This document shows positions 23,197 through 34,519 of a stretch of 64,000 nucleotides of DNA, piece by piece (positions within the stretch are counted from its first letter, which is position 1; each line of letters starts with the position of its first letter). The notes under the pieces are model-generated. The model saw only the letters and a list, made by a program, of their open reading frames with translations, was not told the DNA's origin and ran no database searches. This DNA comes from Cladorhizidae sp. MBARI D1340-BT2 (taxonomy: Eukaryota > Porifera > Demospongiae > Poecilosclerida > Cladorhizidae). The position numbers were made by a program, and so were the translations under genes. The stretch covers positions 17,668,112-17,732,111 of the forward strand of contig JAQNBH010000015.1 in NCBI GenBank assembly GCA_028752905.1, read 5' to 3'.

Positions 23197-24194
23197 ACAA
23201 CAGTTAGTAGAAGCCCAGGAGAGTGACCCCACTCTGGAGATCTGCAGCTAAGGGTGTGACCGAGTTGGATTGTAAATTGTGATTGATGATACATATTTTA
23301 TATCCTATTCCTTGACATAGTGGGTTCTGCTCGAAGTAAGGGAGTAGAATCTATAACAATATTCAACAACATGAATATATATATATATATATAAAAATAT
23401 CCCCCAAAATGATATTCACAACTCAGCATTATGTTCTATCTCTGGCAATATCCAATCATAAACCAATATTGTGACAGTAGTAACAACAGATCTTTGTTTT
23501 CTATGCCATAAACAGTAAGATATAGACAATTAGGCACACTGTATAGATACGGTAAGAATAGTGCATAAAAGATACAGTTATTTGGGTTAAATTTCCACAG
23601 CACCACACTGTTTTGTTCACATTGTGTCACAAAAGTATAGCAGATGAAATATAAGAGCTTTTATTATGATGATAAATGATGATAAACAACTTATATAAAT
23701 AAACTTGATTTTATAATGATATTCATATTCTGTGGTCATGCTTGTGGTTTTTATTTGTTTATTATTATTATTTTACACCATGTTGGTAAATAATTCTACT
23801 ATCAAATGACTAAATTGCAAGGGGTATGAGTACATTCTGATTTTATATATATTTTTAACTGAAACTGGTAATAAAATTTAAAAAATCCTGGGGAATCTGG
23901 CGGTGAAAAGGTTAATTCAGCCCCAATCAGAAGTGCTTGGCAACTCAGGGTCATGAAGTACTATTCCAGATGTTGGCCTGAAGGGTTGCCCACTTGATCT
24001 GTTGCTCAGTGCAGCCTTTATCTGTGAGATATTCTGCAGGTTATGGATTTCTGAGTGAAGAACTGTTTTCTTGCTTCTTTCACCTCAGTAGTTTTGCTGG
24101 TCCTCCACCAGGGACATGGATAGCTCACTCACATCACCTGGTATCCACATGAGTTTGTTGAAGGCCTAAGTTACTTCAGGGAAAGCCCTCTAAG

Positions 24195-26060
24195 TCATCC
24201 ATGCAGTTTTCTTTCCTCTTCTGGCAAATAACGAGACTGTATCACATCCTGTAAGTGCATTAAAGAATGGAAGAGTGGCACAGGAACATAATCCAGCTTC
24301 TCGGCCAATTCATGGATACTTATGTGTCTGAAGCTGATGCCTGTACCAAGCGATCCACAATTCTTCTGCAATCTTCCCAATATGGCCACGGCCAGTGCAA
24401 CAACATTGATGTCTACATGATTAGCAACTCTTCTGAACAGTATCTGATACATGCAGAATCTACTTCCACATAAGAACATGGAGTGAGGTTCGTCAATCAG
24501 ATTGGTTGGGACAGCAAAGTAGTACCACAGGTCCATGACTTGGATAGACTGCTTTTCCATTATTTACTGGCATGCATGTTACTTGCTGGGAGAGGAATTT
24601 GAACAGCTCTGTTTTGTTCTCATCAACACGCAGGAAGTCCTTACCCACTGCTTTTTGGCATCGTGGTAGTTGCGGTACCACCTATCTCCTGATACCTATC
24701 TTTCTCTTCTGTGGACTGACCGTCTGGGATGTAGACATCGCAGATAATATCAAGAAGTCTCATTTTCTCATGCTGTGATTTTGCATATGGCACAAAGACA
24801 TTGTCCGCATTGTCCTGGAAGGTCTTTGCTCTACTAGGATACAGCATGTGGGTCACAGTTGTTCCATCAAGAAACACAGCATCGACCACAGGAGCAGGTT
24901 GTGAGTTAGTGTTGTCAGTCAGTCTGGTGTATGCCTGTGGCTCAACTTGATGGATTAAGTTGACCTGTTGATGACAGTCAGAGCCGGCCCATTCATGTGT
25001 AGGAGGCTGCATCAAAGGGATATCAGTGCTATGAAATGAGTCCTGTGCTGTTCCAGAACTTGGATTGTGAACAATATTGTCCACAGGTGTTGTTGTTAAT
25101 AGACAATTGCGCATTTTTGGTGGGCACAGATCTATCTAGGAGGCTATCATACGGCACACACATCTCCAAACCTAAAAGTGTGTCAATTAACCCTCTCTTG
25201 TATGTGACAGCATGGCTTTCAGTGCCATGTATAGAGTGCAAGTGGAGTTACATGGTCACAGCTGTCACATATTTTACCTGATGATTTTGCTGTTTGACAC
25301 TGTTTAAGACCAGTAGATGCAAGAACATTAGAGCAGTGGTTATAGTAGCTGTTTCCACAAGCTGAATCTGGTGTTTGATGTTTGCCTGATCTAAGGTCAT
25401 GTTCACTACAGCTAAAAGAGATAATGGTAAAGACCCTTTCTGACAATCGGGATGGAATGAGCCATCAAAGGTGAACTGGGTGTAAATTTGGCAAGCAGCT
25501 CACTACATCTATTTCCAATGCAGCCTATCTAACATTTGTGACCAACTGTTTTGTTGATGCTTCGTGGAACAACTTGGAGCCAGCTAGCTTGTTGCACACC
25601 ACAGGTTCTTTATTCCTGACATGGCTGTGAGCAGACCATGTGTGAACCCTGGATGCATCACATGCTACAGCTCTCCAGCTGACTTCTGCCAATGCTGCAG
25701 CTTTCTTGGGTTGTACTCTTATGTTTTGTGCCACTAGGCCATGTTGGTCACTAGTGTGGGGTGGTATTTGTCCAAGTTCTTGAAATAGAAGGAGATCCTT
25801 GGCTAGTGATACATATCAATAACCTACTGGTGCCTTGCTTGACTTGGCAGGGCATTGCAAAACATCTCCTGTTTCTATTTGGCAGAGAGCACAGAGTCCT
25901 GAGTGAGTGGTGCAACATGGCTTGGGATAATTACAGAAGGCTGGGCAGGATCAATCGGAATGTGGCATTTTGACATGGTAACACAAGAAAGAAGCAGACT
26001 CCAGGAGCAGAAAAGAAGGATGCCAGGCACTGTCCAAGTGTCTAAGTCTATAGGGTTTTC
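24195..26060 (-). pseudogene. Uncharacterised multi-copy coding family, minus copy
   Basis: Broken minus-strand coding region, paralogous to 40540-42590. Reading down: KCHIPIDPAQPSV (about 25960), SERVFTIISFSCSEHDLRSG (25446-25390), a segment with AVTYKRGLIDTLLGLEMCVPYD (about 25210-25145), NPSSGTAQDSFHSTDIPLMQ (about 25075-25016), RLLDIICDVYIPDGQSTEEK (about 24762-24703), RVDENKTELFKFLSQQ (about 24640-24590), VVALAVAILGRLQKNCGSLG and FRHISIHELAEKL (about 24400-24290), and PLFHSL. I recognise this order from repetitive, unnamed proteins of sponges, cnidarians and other invertebrates. Function is unknown; the tail faintly suggests a PIN/FEN-like nuclease. Many frame breaks. Confidence 0.6.
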
Positions 26061-26439
26061 ACCACTACTACAGTCCTGAAGAGTGCAGACCACAGTATCA
26101 GGAGTTAGCAAAGGAAGTTGTATCAGAACTTTGGTGACCTTGAGAGGGTATCACCAATTTCTGCACCCGTGGTATGTTCAGGTATGTCACAGGAAAGTAT
26201 TATACTGTGATGTACAATAACATACCTTTTTAACATTGCCAAACACTTTCTATTCATTATAATTATGACCTAATACTGGAAATTATTAAACTGAAAGAAG
26301 CTCTTTTTGATCAATTTGGACTTTTTGGGGTGTTTCATAGAAAAATTTCTAAAAAAATGTGATGTTGATGTCAATGACCTGTCAAGGTCACTAGACGTCA
26401 GACACAAATTATCTCCACATCTGGTTGGTGTATATATTA

Positions 26440-26530
26440 TGTAGATTATATGCTGAAATTAACCCTTGGTGTATTAGACTATATGCTGAAATTAACCCTT
26501 GGTGTATTAGATTATATACTGAAACTTTCA
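26440..26530. repeat. Short tandem repeat of about 38 bp in the left arm
   Basis: TATGCTGAAATTAACCCTTG recurs about every 38 bp, with a third degraded unit. The matching interval of the other arm (40150-40280) shows inverted, more diverged units, so the duplication predates the split of the arms. Confidence 0.7.
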
Positions 26531-29289
26531 TGCTTTAGTCAAAAATGCACAATTAGCTTGCCTCTCTACCCCACTAATCGTCTATTGAAGTGATAAGGGA
26601 CTTACCTTAGCAGAGTTGCTTCCCCGTGCCTTTCAGGTGGACTGAGGTCTGGTTTGATGAAATGGGGGGGTTAAGTTGATTTATTTTGTAAAGGAGACAT
26701 GTAACTTCAGTCAGAGGCCAGTTAAATTGTACTAAGGTGGGGCAGATAATAGTAGACTCTTCATGGACCATACCTTGATGATGGTCGAACTAGATTCGAT
26801 AGATGGGATCAATATCAGAAATAACAGATGACACACTATTAAGGTAGGTTGCTTTGCTGCCTTGAGAATCTTAATGAACCACTTGGTATATACCTCATCC
26901 ACTCAATGTTTAAACCTCATTTCATTGGAGTGCTCTGAACAAGCTGTTGAAGGAGAGAGAAAGAAGATTGCCTTTCATAGAAGGGCTTTGGACAAACAGT
27001 GAAAGGATATGAGGAAGGTCTCCCCTCGGATGAGTATATACCCTCAACTAACAGTCATAGGAGGAGATAAGTTAAAAGAGGGAGTGTTCACTGTCGAGAG
27101 CTGGCAGTATTCAAGAATGTGATTTGGTGGAGCGACAAACTACTGAAGTTAAGCTATAGATAATTGCTTGCCAGGATTTGACAAGGTTTCAAATTTGCTA
27201 GAGAGCAAGAAGCAAACACTTATGACAACTCAATGTCTAATTTGTCATTTACATTAAGAAGGCATTTATGTATTTGCAATACACTTTGAAAACATTCGTA
27301 GACAGCCCACTGCCTCAACAATGGATCCATATTGCCCAACTTCCATCATACTGAACACCATCATCACTGTGTTGTTTGCCTACTGACTCCTTCATTTCAT
27401 CATCACAGATGGGGCAAAAGAATACATCCTTGTGTTTCTTTCAACTGGCCTTTTTATTCATTACCATTTCAGGGCCTGAGTTTGCTTCTATATACATCAA
27501 CAGCGAGGGTAAATTAAAGGACTGAAAACAATGAGCAAATGCCTGGCCAATGAGAGAAGCTTTGGCGATGACTTCTAGCTTGATGATGGCTATTAGAGAA
27601 TAGAGAAGAGAAGAAGCATGCATGAAGATATTATAGCGATGTGCCGGATCACAAGGGCTAGACAGACAAACAAGAGCTGATGTCAAACTGGAGAGAGCAG
27701 GCTAGAGGTCTGGTCTGAAAAGAGCTGGTTAGATAGCTTCAATAGAGGACTAAAAACAGATAGAGATGTGCCGGTATAAGAGGACCTCAAGTTAGTGTGT
27801 AGCTAGAGTAAGCTGTTCCCCTATTCAAGTAAATTTTCACTTGTTCTTTCGACCAAACTTAGATCAATACAATAACTATAGCTATAGCTGTAGTTCATAG
27901 TTATAGGAAACATTCTCATGGTTTTCGGTTCTCTGTGTGCTCTTTGGAGTTTCTCAATGGTCTTTTGAACATTTTATATCAAGTAAAGATGATAGCTGGC
28001 TGTATGTAAAATTAGTTGTATAGAAACTTTTAAGTTGCTTATTTGGGATGTGCTTTTCAGATATTTGTGCTGATGCAAGTTGTAACCTTGCATGGATAAT
28101 GAATGCATAAAACCAAATTGCATTTAATATTGATAAACAACTGTAAGGGTGTAGGGGTCTTTAATTTATATCAAAAGCAGTTCCAGTATGTGTGCGATTT
28201 ACTGTGATTGCTCTTACCACTTCCAAGATTTTTGTTTCAGAGATTTTATGACATTGCTATACAGATGCCGTGAGCTCGAGTTTACTGGATGATGGCAGTA
28301 ACATTGACAACAAGCTCAGGAGCCTTGTGTGGGAATAGGGGAAACCCATGTTGTTAGATACTTCCTATTGGCATCCCTTCTAATTTTCCTTTTTTATTTA
28401 TTCATTATTTGAAATCTTCTATCCCCCCAGAGATGCAACGTACAACATTGATTTTATAACATAATTATTAGCTTCATTGTGTGTGGGGGGGGGGGAGGAG
28501 GGGGGTTACCATGATTGCTCCTACTGACAAAACTAAAACCTCATACTTTTACCACCACCCTCTCCCGCCATCCATTTTCTACTTGACCATATTCTCTAAT
28601 CAGCTCTCTTCCAATCTCTTACCAAACAACAACTTCATCTCTTCCCTCTTCTCCTCCAACAGATCACTCAGCAATGCCACTCCCGCTAGTGAACACCTTT
28701 CTTCCACTCATGGTTTAATTGTAATTTCAAAGAACACGAGATTGCATGAATGGTAACAATTCTTTGGTTAAAGAAAGATATGATTTAAGATGGTTTGATT
28801 AATTAATTTGTAATCTGAGACCGTGAAATGGTCTTAGCCGATATTATGCACATGTGTACCCCATTAAAATTTGATACTCACCACACCGGGCTAACAGATA
28901 GACCACTGTGCATGTTCTAACTCCAGTCAACTGACTGGGACTGGGATCAGGTGTCAACTCGCATTACTCTATCGTGAAGGAAGCTGTGGGTTGAAGCAAG
29001 GTCATATGGTGTCCAAGATACCCGATCGATAGAATCAGTTTTACGAGCAATCACTAGACAAGTTTTCTGAAATGACTTCGCTTACCGCATCTATGTTTAC
29101 CTTCACCAAAGGAATTTCTCCAGCAAATTACCTTGCTGAAATCATCTCTGATGTTACCTACAATGCCTACTAAACCTGCTCATGGATACATGTGATGAAA
29201 CTTTTGATACAACAGTATCCCTCAAGCATCACTAAACACAGCATGTGTGTGTATGTGTGTGTGCGTGTTGCATGCGTATTTGCTGATAA

Positions 29290-29403
29290 GCTAGCTAGGG
29301 TGCACTTTGTCCCTGGAGTGGCTGATTCTAGAGGAGTGTTGTACAATAATTATAATTCCAGCTTGGCTGCACTTTGTCCCTGGAGCACCTGATTCTAGAG
29401 GAG
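29290..29403 (+). repeat. Direct duplication of about 65 bp spacing
   Basis: TGCACTTTGTCCCTGGAG followed by TGATTCTAGAGGAGT occurs twice, separated by a short A/T spacer. No gene overlaps. Confidence 0.8.
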
Positions 29404-29439
29404 TAACAAGAGAGTCAGTATCATTGTCTATAGCTATAT

Positions 29440-29740
29440 CAAATGTCTATTAGCTGTGTAGAAACTTTTAAGTTGCTTACCTGGGGGGTGATTCTCAGAT
29501 GTTTGTGCTCACCTAAGTTGTATATCTTGAATAATGAAGGCATAAAACTGAATTGCATAGTAAACTTCTATTTTTAATTAAAAACTTTAGTGTGTAGTGG
29601 TCTTTATTTAATAACATATATAATAGCTTCAAAGTGTTGGGTGGTTACCATAATTGCTCCTATCATTTCCAAGAGTTGAAATAAAAAATTTAAATGTCTG
29701 CAGAGATTTTATTACATATAATAATGCCTGTGTGCAAATG
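29440..29740 (-). repeat. Extra partial copy of the arm repeat
   Basis: This stretch matches 28015-28260 in the same orientation (GTAGAAACTTTTAAGTTGCT, GGTTACCATAATTGCTCCTA and neighbours). The left arm therefore holds a tandem partial duplicate about 1.4 kb away. Confidence 0.7.
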
Positions 29741-30419
29741 GTGAGCTGATGAGAGATAGGTGTTCACATACCCCACGCCCTGCCTATATAGCAGAGTTTC
29801 TTTGCTGTTGCCATCAATGCTAGTGAGGATACACTTCCTCACTAGAAGTTGCAATGAAAAGTCACCTTAGAAATCTCCATTACATAATCATTGATTGGCT
29901 GTATTGATGAGCTATGCTCTGACTCTTGATTGCTGCATGCCTATTCAAATCTACAACTGTCCTCTCCTTGCACTCGAGAGAAATGACTGACAAAACCCAA
30001 AGAAACCTTTTCCCTTTTTGAGATGAAAAGCATAAGTTGTGAAAAAATTGACATGAGGGATTATTCAAGTGATAACCTCTTGATGGTTAAGCCAGGAATA
30101 TTTTTCCGCCCCTGATATGGCTGGAAAGTTTGAGCACAAGCCATATATTTAGAAAGAATTATTGTAGTAGGCCTGTAGTGATCTGGAACTAACTTGAACT
30201 TTCCACTAGATAGTTATGCGCATGACATTAGTTCCCCGTTATATGTCTGTACACTGTATTGTCGATACCTAGACCTCATGTTTGAGATCTAGATGTATAA
30301 AACCTTTCTCTCTATGGTATAAATCACAACAATTTATACAACTAGATCTCTGGATGGATAAAGTCCTTCGTCCGGAATGTTTGTAGGCAGATCCAAACTC
30401 GAGTGACGCCTCAAAGGAT

Positions 30420-32940
30420 TGGCTCCACTGGAGGAGGCATTCCAGAACTTTCTCGCTGTCCTCAACCGAGAGGGTTTTGACAAACTCGGAGTACTCACAA
30501 ACTTTCGGTCTGCTAAGATCTACCAATACATCGAAGACTGTGGGGATTACCCAACGGCGATTGAGACGCTACACACTCTCTATATAAAGCCCACCAACGA
30601 ATATGCCAGACAATCCTTGCTACGAGGCGCCAACAGTCTGTGGAAACCTCCAGGTACTCAAAAGTCTTAGCAAAAACTGTAACTACCAGAATGTTTCCTC
30701 CATTAAATATTGTGTGGAGAGCATTAGGGACGCTTTCATCTCTGGTTTAACTTCTGGACTTATTCGCCAAAGGTTATTGGAAAATAATACTCTGGACCTC
30801 AAGACTATGTTCGATCATGCCAGGTCACTGGAATCAGCAGCGCGCAGCTTAAGAGTCATATACGGCAACTCCCCTATCATTCAATGCTGCCGTCTTACCA
30901 GTAGACAATGTTCTACCAGACTGTGACCCGGCTGTCAACCCTTCTACTCTTTCTACAGTGTCTTGTTTTCAAGGACAGAAGTTATTCTTCTGTGGCTACC
31001 AAAGGCATCCTCGCTCCTAGTGCCCTGCTTGCGAAGTCACGTTTTCTAAGTGCCAAAAGAAGGGAAAGTTTGCCGAAGTGGCGCCCCACCCCTGTCTGAA
31101 GGGAGGACGTCAGCTGCAATGTGGCGACCAATGCTCGCTACCATCTCCGCTGACGTGCTGCTGTCACTTGCTAAGTCGACGACCACGGTGAGCATAGATG
31201 GATTTGAAGCCAAGGCCCTCGTTGATAGTGGGAGCTCTGAAAGCTTCATTCATCCGGGACTGGTGAAATCGGCAACTCTTCATGTCTACCCTTCATCGGG
31301 AAAAATATCGATGGCTACATCCTCCCTGGCAACGAATGTGGGCAGTTATTGTCTTGTTGGCCTCGTATTTGGGGGTAGAACCTACCCCCAGGTACACCTC
31401 TCTGTCCTCCCCGAACTGTGTGCTGCCCTCATACTAGGCTTAGACTTCCAGATGCAACATGAGAGGGTATTTTTTTTAAATATGGTGTTCCTAAGTCTTC
31501 GCTATCTATCTGTAGTAAAAGCACTTTGAATATTAGCCCACCACAGGTGTTCTCTAATCTAACAGATGACTGCCACCCGATTGCGACCTTGTCACGCAAG
31601 TATAATCGCGAAGATTCGCTATTCTTTACCGCGGAAACACGATGGCTCCTGAAAGAAGGGCTTATTGAGCCTAGCAAGTCGCCCTGGAGAGCCCAAGTTG
31701 TCGTTGCAAAGGGTGATAACCACAAAAGGAGGATGGTAGTAGACTATTCACAAACTATCAATAGGTTTACACTATTGGATGCTTTCCCTCTTCCACGTAT
31801 ATGTGACCAGGTAAACTCCATTGCTCAGTACTGGGTATTCAGCACTATCGACCTACGAAGTGCATACCACCAAGTTCCTCTTAGGAAGGAAGAACGGCCA
31901 TATACTGCATTTGAGGTAAGTAATGGCTTATACCAGTTCACACGGTCCCATTCGGTGTTACTAATGGCGTTGCGTGTTTCCAACAGGAAATGACTGAATT
32001 TGTGCATAAGGAATTTGTGCATAAGGAACAGGTCGCCGGTGTTTTGCCTTATTTGAACCTTACCATATGCGGAAATGACCAAGACGAGCATGATGCCAAT
32101 CTAGAGCTCTTCTTTGCGGTAGCCAAATGGAAAAATATGACCTACAACGATGAAAAGAGTGTCTTATCAACTAGATGCCTCGCCATCCTCGGTTGCGTTG
32201 TAGAAGAGGGTGAGATCCGCCCGGACCCTGAGCATTTGAGACCTCTTCGAGAGCTTCCTGTCCCCAACAGTATAATCAAGTCTCTCAATAGATGTAAAGG
32301 GTTATTCTCTCACTACTCTCAATGGATTCCTGGGTTTTCAGACAGAATCAGCCCCATAAACAGTTGCAAAACTTTTCCATTGTCTGCTGATGCTATTGCA
32401 GCTTTTGAAAGTCTAAACAAAAGTATTGAAGAATCGGTAGTAAAGTAGTTACCTTTTGAAGTGGAGACGGATGCATCAGAAGTGGCTGTAGCTGCAACCT
32501 TGAACCAAGCTTGACGTCCTGTAGCTTTCTTCTCGAGGACACTACAAGGGTCGGAGATCCGACATCCCTCCATCGAGAAAGAGGCCCAGGCCATCATAGA
32601 ATCTATCCGCCATTGGAAACACTACCTAACTGGATGACATTTCTGCTTGAAGACTGACCAGAAGTCTGTGTCCTATAATATTATGTTTGACCAGCGACAT
32701 AAGGGAAAAATTAAGAATGATAAAATCATGCATTGGCAGGTAGAGCTGTCCTGCTATAGTTATGGTATTATCTATCTCCCCGGAAAAGAGAACATACCAC
32801 CCGCCACTTTCTTCCGCAGTACCTGTGCTGCCTTCCTAGATGACTCTTTGTACCTGCTGCATCAGTTCTCTTCTTCAGGCAGTGGATGCAGTACATTGTG
32901 CACAGAGGCCTGCTTGTTATTTTGGAAAGGTTACCAGTGA
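30420..32940 (+). pseudogene. Ty3/gypsy gag-protease-RT-RNase H relic
   Basis: Plus-strand gypsy element lacking integrase and recognisable LTRs. The gag starts near 30420 (EEAFQNFLAVLNREGFDK). Its middle reads IRDAFISGLTSGLIRQRLLE and TLDLKTMFDHARSLE (about 30725-30840). Protease has ALVDSGSSESFIHPG (about 31214-31260). RT spans about 31640-32250, with WRAQVVVAKG, RRMVVDYSQTINRFT, FSTIDLRSAYHQVPL and the former YLDN box reading VLPYLNLTICG because one codon is missing near 32050. RNase H reads VETDASEVAVAATL, HPSIEKEAQAIIESIRHWKH and GKIKNDKI (32460-32740). Frame breaks occur near 30650, 31030, 31510, 31950 and 32450. It fills the space between the two inverted arms. Confidence 0.85.
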
Positions 32941-32999
32941 AATGAAAATCTTACAATATAAACATAGATATTTCTGTAACAATTTCAGATGGGAATTTT

Positions 33000-34480
33000 C
33001 AGAGTTATGTACAAAGCATATTCATATCTTTGGTTTCTACCACTGAATATCAACCGTGTTAGCTTCTTTATAAGCATAGTTCAGTTTTCTGCATAAGCAG
33101 TGGAATTCTCACTTGCAGTGCAGACAGTTCGTCCTCCAGCTAAATGTTTTCTCGTATTGCCGAAACTTCCTGTTCCTATTTTTTTTACAGGTGAACCTAC
33201 AGTGAGTACGAAGCATACACACACCATGCACGGCAATAACAAGTTTTCCATCTGGCTCCACTGTAAGGGTGCGCTTCACTCGCCTATTAGCAAAGCATTG
33301 TTTGGCAAGTGAAAGTGTGATGGAGAGATGGACAATTACTCTAAGCATGATTACCAATACTTAATTCTTAGCATTGTTGGCCTAATTCAGAGCATTGCTC
33401 TAGGTATTCTACTAGCCAAGTAGAGTAGCAGGCCTAACACTATACACTGATCTGTAAATTATTTAAGTCATAAGATGGATTGTTATAATTATGTAGAGTA
33501 GCTAAGAGATATTCCTTACAGATTCCAATCTGGTGCAAGTCTGTGACGAGAATTCACTCAATATTGAGTGTGACGATCATTTCTGTTTTTTCAAATTTAG
33601 CAAAGCTAGAGTGTCAGAATGAAGCTTCACGTCCATTCTTTTAAACATGGAGTGTGGAAGCTTTACCCGAGCCCAAGGAAGCTTCTCATGATGAGCTGCT
33701 ATGCTTCTACCATGCATTTTTCTATCACTTGCTCTTTTTTTCTTCCAGTCTCAGTTCTCCTTGTACTGCAGTTTCAGAAGCACACTTTGACTTTTCTCTC
33801 TCAGGTCTATTTCTTTATATATTCTGGAAAATATACATCTAGCTGAACTGCTGAAAAAATATCTGTTGTTAATGTTTCAGTATGCACATACACTCAACAA
33901 TCTGCATGACAACTATTTCCACACCTTCATAGCTAGACAACATTAAATCTGTGGCCTTCATGGAGTACTGTAGCAGCCAGAATTGTAGTTTTTCATCGGT
34001 AGAATTCCTTCTTTGTTCCTAGTCCAGAACAGTGAAGCTGCTAATACAGGTTTGGTTTGTAGCTATAGCCAATATTAATACTAACTTTATTTCAAAGTGA
34101 ACTAAAGCAATAATGGTATATCATACCATAGGACAACAAGGTGTTCCAATGTCAACAAAGATGGTAATAGTCTTTGCAGATTAATAAATCAACAACAAAC
34201 AAACATCAGCAACAATGACAAAAACAGAATTAAGAAGCCATCATTCTGCATTCCACAGCATGTCACTTCGGGCCAGAAAGATGGTGTCGAGATTGCCATT
34301 CGACCAGCCTTATCCAATAGTTTTCTTGCAACTGATTATATTCATGGCTGGAAAGTGGGATCAAAAGGCCTTCTGAGTACCAGGACAAGAGTGACGGAAT
34401 GAACTGATATTAATTGCTAAGATGGTAGAAAACTTTCCTATTTCCAAGTTGTTGTAATTTGCCTTCTCCATCTTCCGACT
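33000..34480. other. No gene recognised
   Basis: A/T-rich spacer between the gypsy and LINE relics. Overlapping open frames at 33100-33312 and 33619-33846 have no recognisable domain. A motif near 33645-33690 (GGAGTGTGGAAGCTTTACCC, then AGCCCAAGGAAGC) resembles 36670-36710, so some of this is repeat. Confidence 0.45.
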
Positions 34481-34519
34481 GCGAGCCTAACAAATTTGGT
34501 GAATTGTAGGATATTGTAA

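Larger units (their letters stand above)
20857..23358 (+). mobile_element. Internally deleted Ty3/gypsy element with LTRs and target duplication
   Basis: The 5' LTR (20857-21195) starts TGTCATGG and ends ACAACA. A primer-binding-like TGGTGGCAGCGG follows at 21197. The 3' LTR is represented only by its last 112 bp (23247-23358). ATATT flanks both outer ends (20852-20856 and 23359-23363). Between them are gag, a zinc knuckle and the start of protease; RT, RNase H and integrase are gone, leaving only spacer-type sequence near 22990-23240. The insertion sits inside the piggyBac 3' untranslated region. Confidence 0.8.
18270..23915 (+). mobile_element. piggyBac-type DNA transposon, interrupted by a gypsy element
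   Basis: The transposase relic is at 18423-20811. A right terminal sequence GGCGGTGAAAAGG abuts TTAA at 23912-23915, which is the orientation expected of a piggyBac end. A partly matching CACTTTCACCGC at 18270 is the candidate left end, but it is not flanked by TTAA and is less certain. The gypsy element at 20857-23358 lies between transposase and right end and is bounded by an ATATT duplication. Removing it restores a 3' untranslated stretch of about 600 bp. Confidence 0.65.
24195..30100 (-). repeat. Left arm of a large inverted duplication
   Basis: Segments of this arm match the reverse complement of 36700-42590 in collinear order. Pairs seen by eye: 29870-30010 with 36770-36930; 29770-29830 with 37190-37240; 28000-28350 with 38060-38400; 27815-27990 with 38690-38880; 27550-27800 with 38880-39110; 27300-27540 with 39130-39410; 26440-26560 with 40130-40270; 25900-26060 with 40520-40640; 25030-25450 with 41480-42000. 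Both arms are decayed and carry private insertions or deletions. The arms could be two independent insertions of one element rather than a true palindrome. Confidence 0.75.
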
